Positions 15,688 through 24,542 of a stretch of 64,000 bases of DNA are shown piece after piece. This DNA is from Clostridium sp. AF15-31. Its GTDB lineage: Bacteria > Bacillota > Clostridia > Lachnospirales > Lachnospiraceae. The notes beneath the pieces are model-generated. The model searched no databases and had not been told where the DNA came from. It was given only the letters and a program-made list of their open reading frames with translations. The translations under genes were made by a program, and so were the position numbers. Positions within the stretch are counted from its first letter, which is position 1; every line of letters starts with the position of its first letter. The DNA lies in assembly GCF_003461625.1 (NCBI RefSeq), contig NZ_QTXL01000004.1, forward strand, positions 62,313-126,312. Reading direction: 5' to 3'.

Positions 15688-17685
15688 ATGGGCAAGTCAA
15701 AGGTTACAATAAAAGAGATTGCGGATAAGGCAGGGGTGTCCATAGCTACAGTTTCCCATGTTATCAACAGGACAAGGTATGTAAGACCTGAGCTTGTGGA
15801 TAAGATAGAGAAGATTATTGTAGAGACGGGATATCAGAATAAGATAGCAGATAAGGAGAGAAAACTGCTGGTTGGCCGAGAGTCTACGATCGTTGCAGTC
15901 ATTCCGAACATTGAAAGTACGATATACAGAGATATGGTAGCTTATGTGGAGCAACTTGTCAGTGTACAGGGATATCAGTTCCTTGTGGCGATAACAGACA
16001 ATGATTTTAAGGAGGAGACACAGGTGCTTGCCGGACTTCTGGTCAACAAGAAGGTTGCCGGTATCATACATGCGCCGGTGAGCGATGTGGCAACCAACTA
16101 CACAAAGCTTATACAGTCAGGCGTTCCATTTGTCTGCGTGGAGAGAAATATACTTGGATCAGGGATAGACTCAGTTGAGTTCCGAGACAGGGAGGCTATA
16201 TTTAAGGGCGCAGATTATCTGCTTGCGAGTGGACACAAGAATGTTTTGTTTTTCAGAGAGAGTACGGACAGTACCACCAGGGACGAGAGAACAAAAGGTT
16301 TCCTGAGTGCTCTGCGGAAATACAATATAAATACAAACGATGCGAATATAGTGGATGTGACACTGGAAAATGGCGAGGATGACTGTATGCTCGTCATCCA
16401 GAAGGCGCTCCGCAGATACAGGCCGACCGCAGTTCTTGCGGGGGGCAACAGAATAACGCTCTACCTCATGAAGACACTGAGAGATATGGGAATCGACTGT
16501 CCGGGAGAGATATCTGTGGTTGGGTTTGGTGATGAGAGCTGGTCAGAACTTACATATCCTCCGCTTACCATAATCAGAAGAGATGTGAAGGGGTTAAGCA
16601 CCAAGGCAGTTGGAATGCTTTTTGAGAAGATCAACACAGGTGCGGTCATATCCCATGACTGCTATGCCGATGTGGAACTGGTTGTCAGGAAATCCACCAA
16701 GATGCTGGATAATGGACCATTTGGAGATAAGGCAGCTGCCCCTGATTCCGTGGTGCTGACGAAGGAGGAAAAACAGAGGCTGAAGGCAGGACATTTCAGA
16801 GTTGCCATATCATTCCATTACACAGGTACGTCATGGGCTGAGCTTCATGAGAAGGGTATTTGTGAGGAGCTTGAGCAGTTCGGGATAGATGTGGTGTCGG
16901 TTATGGATGCGCACTTTGACTCGGAACTGCAGAATGCGCAGCTTGATGGAATAAGACTTCAGAAGCCGGACGCAGTTATAGCTATTCCGGCGGATGACAG
17001 CCGTACCAGAGAGAAGTTTCAGGAACTTTCCAAAGTGTCAAAGCTGGTGTTCATAAGCAATGTTCCGGATGGCATGTCCAAGAACAGCTATGTGTCCTGT
17101 GTATCAGTAAATGAGTCGGAGAATGGAACGAACACGGGAAGAATGCTGGGGGAATACTGCAAGGAGAACAAGAAAAAAAAGGCAGGTTTCATTATTCATG
17201 GTGCGGCATTCTATGGAACAAGAGTCAGGGATAACGCCGCTGAGAGGATAATCAAGGACAGTTATCCTGATATTGACATAGTTACGATCAGGAGTTTTGG
17301 AGAGATATCCAATGCATATCAGGTAGCCCGGGACGTGATAACTGCCAATCCTGAAATTGAGGCAATGTATGTGAGCTGGGATCGCCCGGCACTTCTGGTT
17401 ATAAAGGCACTCAAGGAGCTTGGCAGGGAGGATGTGGCGGTGTTCACCACGGACCTTGATCATGGAATTGCCAGGTGCATGGAGGAAGGAATCGTCAAGG
17501 GACTCAGCACGCAGAGACCATACGAGCAGGGAAGAGCGGCCGCGGCAGTTGTTGCCAAGTCCCTGGTAAGTGAAGAACAGCTTCCAAAGTATGTGGGAGT
17601 TCAGCCGTATCAGGTTGAGCCAAAACAGCTCAGGCTTGCATGGAAGGAAATCTTCCATGAGTCCATGCCGGACAGATTGAGGTGA
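15688..17685 (+). CDS. LacI-family regulator with two tandem periplasmic-binding-protein domains
   Basis: 665 aa, about twice the normal LacI length. Residues 1-55 are the LacI headpiece (VTIKEIADKAGVSIATVSHV). Residues 62-335 are a complete sugar-sensing domain (IVAVIPNIESTIYRDMV, SVVGFGDESW, TIIRRDVKGLS). Residues 355-660 form a second type I binding-protein domain (RVAISFHYTGTSWAEL, PDAVIAIPADDSR, GTNTGRMLGEYC, ALLVIKALKELG). The ATG at 15688 follows AAAGGAGA. It precedes an ABC transporter, GH32 and fructokinase genes and is their likely regulator through the palindromes at 17919 and 18079. The second domain might let it sense two sugars or a binding partner; that is inference. Confidence 0.9.
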   Translation: MGKSKVTIKEIADKAGVSIATVSHVINRTRYVRPELVDKIEKIIVETGYQNKIADKERKLLVGRESTIVAVIPNIESTIYRDMVAYVEQLVSVQGYQFLVAITDNDFKEETQVLAGLLVNKKVAGIIHAPVSDVATNYTKLIQSGVPFVCVERNILGSGIDSVEFRDREAIFKGADYLLASGHKNVLFFRESTDSTTRDERTKGFLSALRKYNINTNDANIVDVTLENGEDDCMLVIQKALRRYRPTAVLAGGNRITLYLMKTLRDMGIDCPGEISVVGFGDESWSELTYPPLTIIRRDVKGLSTKAVGMLFEKINTGAVISHDCYADVELVVRKSTKMLDNGPFGDKAAAPDSVVLTKEEKQRLKAGHFRVAISFHYTGTSWAELHEKGICEELEQFGIDVVSVMDAHFDSELQNAQLDGIRLQKPDAVIAIPADDSRTREKFQELSKVSKLVFISNVPDGMSKNSYVSCVSVNESENGTNTGRMLGEYCKENKKKKAGFIIHGAAFYGTRVRDNAAERIIKDSYPDIDIVTIRSFGEISNAYQVARDVITANPEIEAMYVSWDRPALLVIKALKELGREDVAVFTTDLDHGIARCMEEGIVKGLSTQRPYEQGRAAAAVVAKSLVSEEQLPKYVGVQPYQVEPKQLRLAWKEIFHESMPDRLR

Positions 17686-17760
17686 CATGACATCTTTAGT
17701 TAGTTCGTGCCGGACAGATTGAGGTGATATGACATCTTTAGTTAGTCTGTGTCGGACAGA
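17666..17760 (+). repeat. 42-bp tandem repeat across the regulator's stop codon
   Basis: A unit beginning TGCCGGACAGATTGAGGTGA occurs at 17666-17707 and 17708-17749, with a third partial copy (TGTCGGACAGA) at 17750-17760. The first copy overlaps the last codons and stop of the regulator gene, so the duplication repeats its 3' end downstream. Confidence 0.9.
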
Positions 17761-17790
17761 GTTAGAAACTGTATCTTTTTATCTAAAAAA

Positions 17791-17833
17791 GAATCCGTTA
17801 GAGAGAAAATTGTATCTTTCTGGCGGATTTTTT
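17791..17833 (+). terminator. Terminator of the regulator gene
   Basis: GAATCCG at 17791-17797 pairs with CGGATTT at 17824-17830, with extra pairing of AGAGAAA and TTTCT inside, followed by T residues. Confidence 0.65.
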
Positions 17834-17918
17834 GCGTTTATACACAAGAGACAAGGTGACAAGTAACGGGTGTCAATCATACACTACAAATCCCATAAGC
17901 ATGACATCTGGTAAAATA

Positions 17919-17928
17919 TTTACGTAAA
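17919..17928. promoter_or_regulatory. LacI-type operator candidate O1
   Basis: The perfect palindrome TTTACGTAAA has the central CG typical of LacI-family sites. An identical copy lies 160 bases downstream. Confidence 0.55.
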
Positions 17929-18016
17929 AAAACGACAAAAGACCCGCGAACCATATAATACAATAGAGTTTTATTTGTGCAAAATGACGAATAAACAATA
18001 AATAAAACACTTGATA

Positions 18017-18045
18017 TTGACAATAACCGACAAAAGTTATATCAT
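18017..18045 (+). promoter_or_regulatory. Promoter of the fructoside transport operon
   Basis: TTGACA (18017-18022) and TATCAT (18040-18045), spaced by 17 bases, lie about 115 bases upstream of the binding-protein gene and just before operator O2. Confidence 0.55.
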
Positions 18046-18078
18046 CAAAACATGCAAGGGACGAAAAACAGTTTAAAA

Positions 18079-18098
18079 TTTACGTAAATAAACCGGTT
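18079..18098. promoter_or_regulatory. LacI-type operator candidate O2
   Basis: TTTACGTAAA (18079-18088) is followed by the second palindrome AACCGGTT (18091-18098). The position, about 30 bases after the likely transcription start, suits repression by roadblock or looping with O1. Confidence 0.55.
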
Positions 18099-18158
18099 AA
18101 GAACAGTTTTTCGACAACGAGTTAGCAAAGAAAATACATGATAGTGGAGGTAAAAATT

Positions 18159-19169
18159 ATGAGAAAATTTAAAAAATTATTAGCAGTTGGAGCATGCCTG
18201 TGCATGTCACTCAGTTTACTGGCAGGTTGTGGATCAGGAAACACTTCGGGCAACGGTTCATCTGATTCAGGTACAAAGCAGGAGAGCACAAAGTCATCTG
18301 ACCTGTCATTTGCATTTTGTACAAACACACTCAACAATACATTCCAGAGTTCAATTGATGCCAAGCTCAAGGAGCTCTGCGATGCGAACGGAATATCATA
18401 TACATGTCTTGATCCTGACTACGATCTGAACACACAGCTCAGCCAGTTATCAGACGTGGCAAATAGTGGATACGACGCAGTGTTCATCATCCCGGTTGAT
18501 TCAGCAGGTATCACATCAGGTCTTGCAGAGATCAAGGATGCAGGAATCCCAATCTTCAATGTAGATACAGCAGTTATCGAGGATGACATAGAGAACTTCG
18601 TAACACAGTTCGTTGGAACAAATGCTTACATGGCAGGACAGCTTGTCGGTGAGCAGATGGCTAAGGATTATCCGGACGGAGCAGACATTGCGATCCTTGA
18701 CTTCCCATCAAATGAGAGTTGTGTAGACCGTGTAAATGGTTTCCTTGACGGACTCGGTGATAACAAGGATAAGTTCAACATCGTAGCACAGCAGGATGGC
18801 GAGGCAGCACTTGATGCATCAATGAGCCTTGCAGAGGATATCATCACAGCAAACACAGATCTTCAGGCATTCTTCTGTATCAATGATCCTTCAGCACTTG
18901 GCGCTGCAGCAGCAGTTAAGGCAGCCAACAAGACAGGTCAGATTGGTGTATACAGTATCGATGCTTCACCAGATGGCAAGCAGGCACTCCTCGACGGCGA
19001 GTTCACAGCAGTTGCATGTCAGGTTCCTGTACAGATTGCTGAGTACGCATTCAACGCAGCACAGAAGTATGTGGGCGGAGATACAACGATCGACGAGAAG
19101 AAGGTATATCTTGACTCACACCTCGTACTCAAGGATGAGGCTAAGCAGACAGTTAACGATTGGCAGTAA
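18159..19169 (+). CDS. Sugar ABC transporter substrate-binding lipoprotein (RbsB-like)
   Basis: 336 aa. A lipoprotein signal peptide (MRKFKKLLAVGACLCMSLSL, lipobox LLAGC) is followed by a Gly/Ser/Thr linker and a type I binding-protein fold: DLSFAFCTNTLNNTFQSSID, YDAVFIIPVDSAGITSGL, GIPIFNVDTAV, ADIAILDFPSNES, IGVYSIDASPDGKQALLDGE. The order of elements is canonical. It captures a sugar, probably a short fructoside by context, for the transporter encoded next. The ATG at 18159 has GTGGAGGT before it. The 168-base gap to the ATPase gene holds GC-rich hairpins that probably give higher expression of this gene. Confidence 0.92.
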   Translation: MRKFKKLLAVGACLCMSLSLLAGCGSGNTSGNGSSDSGTKQESTKSSDLSFAFCTNTLNNTFQSSIDAKLKELCDANGISYTCLDPDYDLNTQLSQLSDVANSGYDAVFIIPVDSAGITSGLAEIKDAGIPIFNVDTAVIEDDIENFVTQFVGTNAYMAGQLVGEQMAKDYPDGADIAILDFPSNESCVDRVNGFLDGLGDNKDKFNIVAQQDGEAALDASMSLAEDIITANTDLQAFFCINDPSALGAAAAVKAANKTGQIGVYSIDASPDGKQALLDGEFTAVACQVPVQIAEYAFNAAQKYVGGDTTIDEKKVYLDSHLVLKDEAKQTVNDWQ

Positions 19170-19179
19170 GGCCGGATCG

Positions 19180-19295
19180 AAGCCGGCAGTAACAGCACGG
19201 GGCTGCCCCCGGCTGGACATACATGACACAACGTAGGTGTATATAACATGGGAGAGACCGGGGATCTTAGATCTCCGGCCGAGATCCCGAAAAAG
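19180..19295 (+). other. Structured intergenic RNA between binding protein and ATPase
   Basis: GCCGGATCGAAGCCGGC and CCGGGGATCTTAGATCTCCGG can each fold into hairpins, with no long T-run. Such structures commonly protect the 3' end of binding-protein mRNA or reduce read-through. Inference. Confidence 0.45.
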
Positions 19296-19337
19296 CAGGA
19301 TAACAAAAGATCTATTTTAGAAACTTGGAGGTTTAAT

Positions 19338-20837
19338 ATGGGACAGACAGTTCTGGAAATGATAGGGATAAAGAAAAGCTTCTCCGGAATATATGCTTTA
19401 AGTGGCATCGACTTTTCCCTTGAGCTGGGAGAGGTACATGCGCTGCTCGGTGAGAATGGTGCAGGAAAGTCCACACTGATCAAGGTCCTCGGCGGAATTT
19501 ACCAGCCCGACAGCGGAATCATCAAGGTAAATGGCAAGGAGGTCAAGATCAACGGAGTTCCGGCTGCCAGAGAAAATGGTATAGGAATAATACATCAGGA
19601 AATCGTACTTGTTCCATATCTTTCGGTGGCACAGAATTTGTTTCTCGGCAGAGAGATAAGGACAAAGCTTGGAACGCTGGACTTTGCAGAGATGAACAGA
19701 AGAGCAGAGGAGATGATATCGTCCCTCGGTGTGAATATAAAAGCAGACACGATAGTAGAGAATCTGACCATCGCACAGCAGCAGATGGTGGAGATCGTCA
19801 AGGCGGTCTCATTCAACGGTAAGATCATAGTTATGGATGAGCCTACCTCATCACTCTCAAATGAAGAGGTGGAGCAGTTATTTGAGATCATTGAGAATCT
19901 CAGAAAGAAACAGGTAAGTATAATCTACATCTCCCACAGAATGGAGGAGCTCTTCAGGATATCTGACAGAGTTACCGTCATCAGGGATGGTGCATACGTA
20001 GGAACAAAAAAGACATCTGAGACCAACCCGAATGAGCTGGTTGCGATGATGGTAGGAAGAGATCTGGAGAGCTTCTATGCCAGGGATTACTGTGACATGG
20101 ACAAGGCAGAGGTTGCTCTGGAGGTAAAGAACCTTTCACAGACAGGTGTCTTTGAAGATATAAGTTTTTCGGTACACAAGGGTGAGATCCTGGGATTCTC
20201 AGGTCTGGTCGGTGCCGGACGAAGCGAGATCATGGAGGCGGTATTTGGTGCCACACAGCCTACATCAGGCGAGGTGATACTCGGCGGAAAGCTGGTACAC
20301 TTCAAGAATCCGATGCAGGCGATCAAGTCAGGCGTAGCCCTGGTTCCTGAGGACAGAAAGAAGCAGGGACTGGTGCTCGGCAACAGCGTGGCGTTCAACC
20401 TAACACTCTCATCCCTCAGATTCTATATGAATGGAATCGCCATAAGCGAGAAAAAGCGCGGTGAGGTCATAGACCATTATTCAAAGCGGTTGCGGATCAA
20501 GGCGGCGTCACCTGAGATCGAGGCTGGCAGCCTGTCAGGTGGAAATCAGCAGAAGGTAGTTCTGGGCAAATGGCTTGCAACCAAGCCGGATGTGCTCATT
20601 CTGGATGAGCCGACCAGAGGCGTTGATGTAAATGCAAAATTTGAGATATACACAGTAATCAATGAACTGGCAAAGGAAGGCATAGCGATAATCATGGTAT
20701 CCAGTGAGCTTCCTGAGATCATCAACATGTGCGACAACGTATGTGTGGTCAGAGCCGGAAAACTCGTGAAGAAGCTGTCAAAGGACGAGCTCTCACAGGA
20801 AGAGATAATGAAATACGCTGCAGGAGGTATCGAATAA
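19338..20837 (+). CDS. Sugar ABC transporter ATP-binding protein, duplicated (RbsA-like)
   Basis: 499 aa with two nucleotide-binding halves. Half 1 has Walker A GENGAGKST, a family signature in the LTIAQQQMVEIVKAVS region, and Walker B IIVMDEPTSSL. Half 2 has the degenerate Walker A GLVGAGRSE, signature LSGGNQQKVVLGKWL and Walker B VLILDEPTRGVD. This asymmetry is typical of RbsA/MglA/AraG. It powers uptake with the permease that begins two bases after its stop. The ATG at 19338 is preceded by TTGGAGGT. Confidence 0.94.
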   Translation: MGQTVLEMIGIKKSFSGIYALSGIDFSLELGEVHALLGENGAGKSTLIKVLGGIYQPDSGIIKVNGKEVKINGVPAARENGIGIIHQEIVLVPYLSVAQNLFLGREIRTKLGTLDFAEMNRRAEEMISSLGVNIKADTIVENLTIAQQQMVEIVKAVSFNGKIIVMDEPTSSLSNEEVEQLFEIIENLRKKQVSIIYISHRMEELFRISDRVTVIRDGAYVGTKKTSETNPNELVAMMVGRDLESFYARDYCDMDKAEVALEVKNLSQTGVFEDISFSVHKGEILGFSGLVGAGRSEIMEAVFGATQPTSGEVILGGKLVHFKNPMQAIKSGVALVPEDRKKQGLVLGNSVAFNLTLSSLRFYMNGIAISEKKRGEVIDHYSKRLRIKAASPEIEAGSLSGGNQQKVVLGKWLATKPDVLILDEPTRGVDVNAKFEIYTVINELAKEGIAIIMVSSELPEIINMCDNVCVVRAGKLVKKLSKDELSQEEIMKYAAGGIE

Positions 20838-20838
20838 T

Positions 20839-21858
20839 ATGGGCGAGACAAAGAAGAATTCAAAAGCAACTTCTATATTAAAAAACAATCCCCTGACATC
20901 CATAGTCAAGGGCAACATAGGAATCATAGTGGTTCTGATAATCATGTGTGTGGCCGTAGCACTTGCCACAGACAAGTTTTTAACGACCAACAACATCATA
21001 TCAGTGCTTAGACAGATATCGATCAACACATACATAGCACTTGGAATGACACTCATAATCATACTTGGTCACATTGACCTGTCAGTTGGATCGATAGTAG
21101 CTATGTCGGGAACTCTGACTGTAGGTTTTATAGTTAATCAGGGACTTCCTCTCGGTGTAGCAATAGCAGCAGGCCTTCTGGTCGGCACAGCGGCTGGCTT
21201 TGTAAGTGGTTTCATAGTAGCCAATTTCAAGGTGCCTGCATTCATCATCACAATGGCCATGATGAATATAGCAAGTGGTATAGCTTATGTCTACACAGGT
21301 GGACAGTCAACACGTATCACAAACAAGCTCTTCATCGAGATCGGTACAGGATATCTGTTCAATGTGATTCCACTTCCGGTAGTGTACATGGTAGTGCTCA
21401 TCATACTGTTCAGCTTCATCCTCAGTAAGACAAAGTTCGGAACATACGTATACGCGATAGGTGGTAACCGCGAGGCCGCAAGACTTTCAGGTGTACCTAT
21501 CAAGAAGATAGAGATCATAGTGTTTACAATATCAGGACTTCTCTCAGCATTCGCAGGACTTGTACTCTGTTCAAGAATGTACTCAGGCCAGCCTTCAGTT
21601 GGAAGCGGATACGAGCTTGATGCCATCGCAGCCTGTGTACTTGGCGGAACCTCTATGACAGGTGGTAAAGGAAGGATCAGTGGAACAGTATTTGGTGCCA
21701 TGGTCATTGGAATCATCTCAAATGGTCTTAACCTTATCGGAGTGTCATCATACTGGCAGCTCATCATCAAGGGTCTCATCATCGCATGTGCGGTACTCCT
21801 TGATGGACAGAAGGGCAAGCTTGAGCTCCTCAAAAAGAAGAAACTTGCAGCAAACTAG
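20839..21858 (+). CDS. Sugar ABC transporter permease (RbsC-like)
   Basis: 339 aa integral membrane protein with about eight to ten hydrophobic segments and the BPD_transp_2 landmarks GHIDLSVGSIVAMSGT, AIGGNREAARLSGVPI and AIAACVLGGTSMTGGKG. It forms the channel of the ribose/xylose-type importer. A good ribosome site (CAGGAGGT) lies inside the ATPase gene end, showing tight coupling. The N-terminal 30 residues are polar and cytosolic. Confidence 0.94.
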   Translation: MGETKKNSKATSILKNNPLTSIVKGNIGIIVVLIIMCVAVALATDKFLTTNNIISVLRQISINTYIALGMTLIIILGHIDLSVGSIVAMSGTLTVGFIVNQGLPLGVAIAAGLLVGTAAGFVSGFIVANFKVPAFIITMAMMNIASGIAYVYTGGQSTRITNKLFIEIGTGYLFNVIPLPVVYMVVLIILFSFILSKTKFGTYVYAIGGNREAARLSGVPIKKIEIIVFTISGLLSAFAGLVLCSRMYSGQPSVGSGYELDAIAACVLGGTSMTGGKGRISGTVFGAMVIGIISNGLNLIGVSSYWQLIIKGLIIACAVLLDGQKGKLELLKKKKLAAN

Positions 21859-21879
21859 TAGAAAGAGAGGACTGATAAT

Positions 21880-23358
21880 ATGGAGATTTTTAGAAAGATG
21901 TCCTTCGCGGATTCCACGGGAGATGCAATACCTTTCTACCACGAGGGCAAATATCATATATTCTCACTGACTTCCCCTCCGGGAACAACAGTGTACCCGG
22001 CAAGACTCAGAACAACATGGAGCCACAGTGTATCAGATGATCTGGTGCACTGGGAGGAGCTTCCTACAGCGCTCTATCCGGGCGAGGGCGACGAGCCGGA
22101 TGCATCAGGAGTATGGACTGGATCAGTCATATACGGCGAGGGCAAATACCATGCATTCTATACAGGCTACTGCCTCACCGCAGAGTATCAGCAGACCATA
22201 TGCCACGCTACAAGTGACGATGGAATCACGTGGGTGAAGGATGCAGCCAATCCGGTCATCACACCTATGATAGAGCTTTACGAGAAGCTTGACTGGAGAG
22301 ATCCATATGTATTCTACAATGAGGAGGACAAATGTTACTGGATCCTCATATCAGCGAGAAGGTTGGATATGCCGATAACCAGAAGGGGATGTATAGTTCT
22401 CTACAGATCAAAGGATCTGGTCAACTGGGAATATTACGGACCGATATATTCACCGGGACACACCAACTGTCCTGAGTGCCCTGAGATGTACAAGATGGGA
22501 GACAATTGGTATCTCTCATACTCAAGATTCTCAGAATATGTAAATACAATATACAGAGTTGCAAAGTCACCATTTGGCCCATGGAGAAAGCCAAAGAAGG
22601 ATGGCATAGGCGGAAGAAGATTCTACGCAGCCAAGTCCATGCAGGATGATGACGGCAGACGCTTCTACTTCGGTTGGGCTCACGACAGAGCAGACAGAAG
22701 CGACAGAGGTGAATGGTACTGGGGCGGAACATTCTGCGTGCCGCACGAGGTAGTTGCCACAGCGGATGGAGGACTTGACGTAAAGCTTCCAAAGGAATAT
22801 GAGCATGTATTTGAGAAGCCTGTGGCATGGGATTACATCCCTGTACTTGGAAATGCAGAGCTTCACGGAGACAGACTGGTTGAGATGGATTCAGTAAGCA
22901 CATGTACATACGGATTCCTTGGACACAACGAGGAGAGCTACATGCTGAAGTGCAAGATCATGCCTAGAGAGGTGTATGACCATTTCGGTATACTGCTCAA
23001 GTCAGACAAGGAAGCAAGCGGATGCCTTCTCCTTGAGTTCGATGTGGCCATGCAGAGAGTGTCATTGGTAAATCTTCCTATGGGAGTTGACCCGTTCTGG
23101 GTTCAGTCCTGTCAGGCTGTGCCTCCTGCAACGGAGCCGGGCCCTGATGGAGTTAGAGTGTGCGAGAAGACATTTGACATAACAGAGGGCAGCGAGATAG
23201 ATGTGAAGATCATCGTTGACCATGATATGGTGGAGGTATTTGTCGGAGAACAGGTGGCATTTACATACAGGATATATGCAAAGCCTGAGTTTGAGACAGG
23301 ACTTCTGGCACAGGATGCAAGAGTAGAATTCTATGACATAGAAATCACAGGAAAGTAA
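21880..23358 (+). CDS. GH32-type beta-fructosidase with atypical nucleophile motif
   Basis: 492 aa, cytosolic (no signal peptide). The five-blade propeller landmarks are present: RDP at Arg140-Asp141-Pro142 (transition-state Asp), ECPE at 199-202 (acid/base Glu199) and GVWTGSVIY. The usual first motif WMNDPNG is absent; the N terminus reads ADSTGDAIPFYHEGKYHIF, so Asp15 in GDAIPFY is the probable nucleophile. A C-terminal beta-sandwich (about 330-492) ends VEVFVGEQVAFTYR. With ribose-type importer and fructokinase neighbours it likely cleaves imported short fructosides, possibly difructose anhydride-derived or inulo-oligosaccharides. Substrate unproven. Confidence 0.85.
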   Translation: MEIFRKMSFADSTGDAIPFYHEGKYHIFSLTSPPGTTVYPARLRTTWSHSVSDDLVHWEELPTALYPGEGDEPDASGVWTGSVIYGEGKYHAFYTGYCLTAEYQQTICHATSDDGITWVKDAANPVITPMIELYEKLDWRDPYVFYNEEDKCYWILISARRLDMPITRRGCIVLYRSKDLVNWEYYGPIYSPGHTNCPECPEMYKMGDNWYLSYSRFSEYVNTIYRVAKSPFGPWRKPKKDGIGGRRFYAAKSMQDDDGRRFYFGWAHDRADRSDRGEWYWGGTFCVPHEVVATADGGLDVKLPKEYEHVFEKPVAWDYIPVLGNAELHGDRLVEMDSVSTCTYGFLGHNEESYMLKCKIMPREVYDHFGILLKSDKEASGCLLLEFDVAMQRVSLVNLPMGVDPFWVQSCQAVPPATEPGPDGVRVCEKTFDITEGSEIDVKIIVDHDMVEVFVGEQVAFTYRIYAKPEFETGLLAQDARVEFYDIEITGK

Positions 23359-23379
23359 AATTCACAAGGAGGATCCAAC

Positions 23380-24345
23380 ATGGAAAAGAAATATGATGTT
23401 GTGGCTCTTGGTGAATTCCTGATAGACTTTACCCCTGCCGGAAGCAGTGATTCCGGGATGAAGCTCTTCGAGCAGAATCCCGGAGGCGCTCCGGTAAATA
23501 TGCTCACGGCAGTCAGCAAGGCCGGACTTAAGACCGCGTTTATAGGAAAGGTCGGGGATGACATGCATGGCAATTTCCTTATTGAGACGGCAAAGCAGGC
23601 AGGAATAGATACCAGAGGTATAGTTGTCGATGACACGGTATTTACCACTTTGGCATTTGTCACTCTGGATGAGAACGGAGAGCGTGAATTCTCATTTGCC
23701 AGAAAGCCGGGAGCGGACACAATGCTCTGTTACAAGGAAGTGGATGCCGACCTGCTAAGAGACACAAAGGTGTTCCATATAGGTTCGCTGTCTCTCACGG
23801 ATGAACCGGCCAGAACCACCACATTCCAGGCGGTGAGAGAGGCGAGAAAATACGGAGCGGTGATATCCTATGATCCAAATTACAGAGAGCCGCTGTGGGA
23901 CAACAGAGAAAATGCGATGGAGAGAATGAAGAGTATTCTCCCGCTTGTAGATATAATGAAGCTTTCGGATGAGGAGACGGCACTCCTCACACCATTTGAA
24001 GATCCGAAGGAGGCTGCGGAGTATCTCCTTGGAACAGGCGTCAGACTTGTTGCGGTCACCCTGGGAAGTGAGGGTGTGCTGATATGCAGCAGGGATGGCA
24101 GCAGAAAAGTTCCTGGATTTGTCAGCCATGTGGTCGACACAACCGGAGCTGGAGATTCGTTCTGGGGGGCATTTGTATCGCAGCTTATAAGGGCGGACAA
24201 GAGCCTGGAGGAATTCAGTATAGACGAGCTTGAAGAATTTGCAAGATATGGAAATGCGGTGGCGAGCCTGTGTGTCGAGAAGCGCGGAGGACTCAGATCG
24301 ATTCCTGAAGAGAGCGAGACATTTGAGAGACTCGCAGTAAAGTAA
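23380..24345 (+). CDS. PfkB-family carbohydrate kinase, probable fructokinase
   Basis: 321 aa. It has the N-terminal ribokinase signature (VVALGEFLIDFTPAG, NPGGAPVNMLTAVSKAG), the ATP/anion-hole motif DTTGAGDSFWGAFV with catalytic Asp, and the substrate region GEREFSFARKPGAD, which is typical of bacterial fructokinases. It phosphorylates the fructose released by the preceding hydrolase. CAAGGAGG precedes the ATG 21 bases after that gene. It is the last gene before a strong terminator. Confidence 0.93.
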   Translation: MEKKYDVVALGEFLIDFTPAGSSDSGMKLFEQNPGGAPVNMLTAVSKAGLKTAFIGKVGDDMHGNFLIETAKQAGIDTRGIVVDDTVFTTLAFVTLDENGEREFSFARKPGADTMLCYKEVDADLLRDTKVFHIGSLSLTDEPARTTTFQAVREARKYGAVISYDPNYREPLWDNRENAMERMKSILPLVDIMKLSDEETALLTPFEDPKEAAEYLLGTGVRLVAVTLGSEGVLICSRDGSRKVPGFVSHVVDTTGAGDSFWGAFVSQLIRADKSLEEFSIDELEEFARYGNAVASLCVEKRGGLRSIPEESETFERLAVK

Positions 24346-24385
24346 GTGTACTACAATTTTTCACATAAAATTTTCCCTTAACCCT

Positions 24386-24416
24386 GAAGACCGGAGAGTT
24401 TCCGGTCTTCTTTTTT
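24386..24416 (+). terminator. Terminator of the fructan operon
   Basis: GAAGACCGGA (24386-24395) pairs perfectly with TCCGGTCTTC (24401-24410), followed by TTTTTT. Confidence 0.93.
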
Positions 24417-24542
24417 GTACAATCTAACATTTGGACAGTATAATCATTCAAAAGTGCATTGACTCATAATTCCATTTCCTATAATATGTGGCTGGTGAAC
24501 AAAAAAATAATCATATATACCACATATTATTAGGAAGAAGAG

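Noticed and set aside
17836..18137. A coding region in the gap before the fructoside binding protein.
   Set aside because: No frame with a start and ribosome site was found; the stretch is AT-rich and holds operator and promoter signals.
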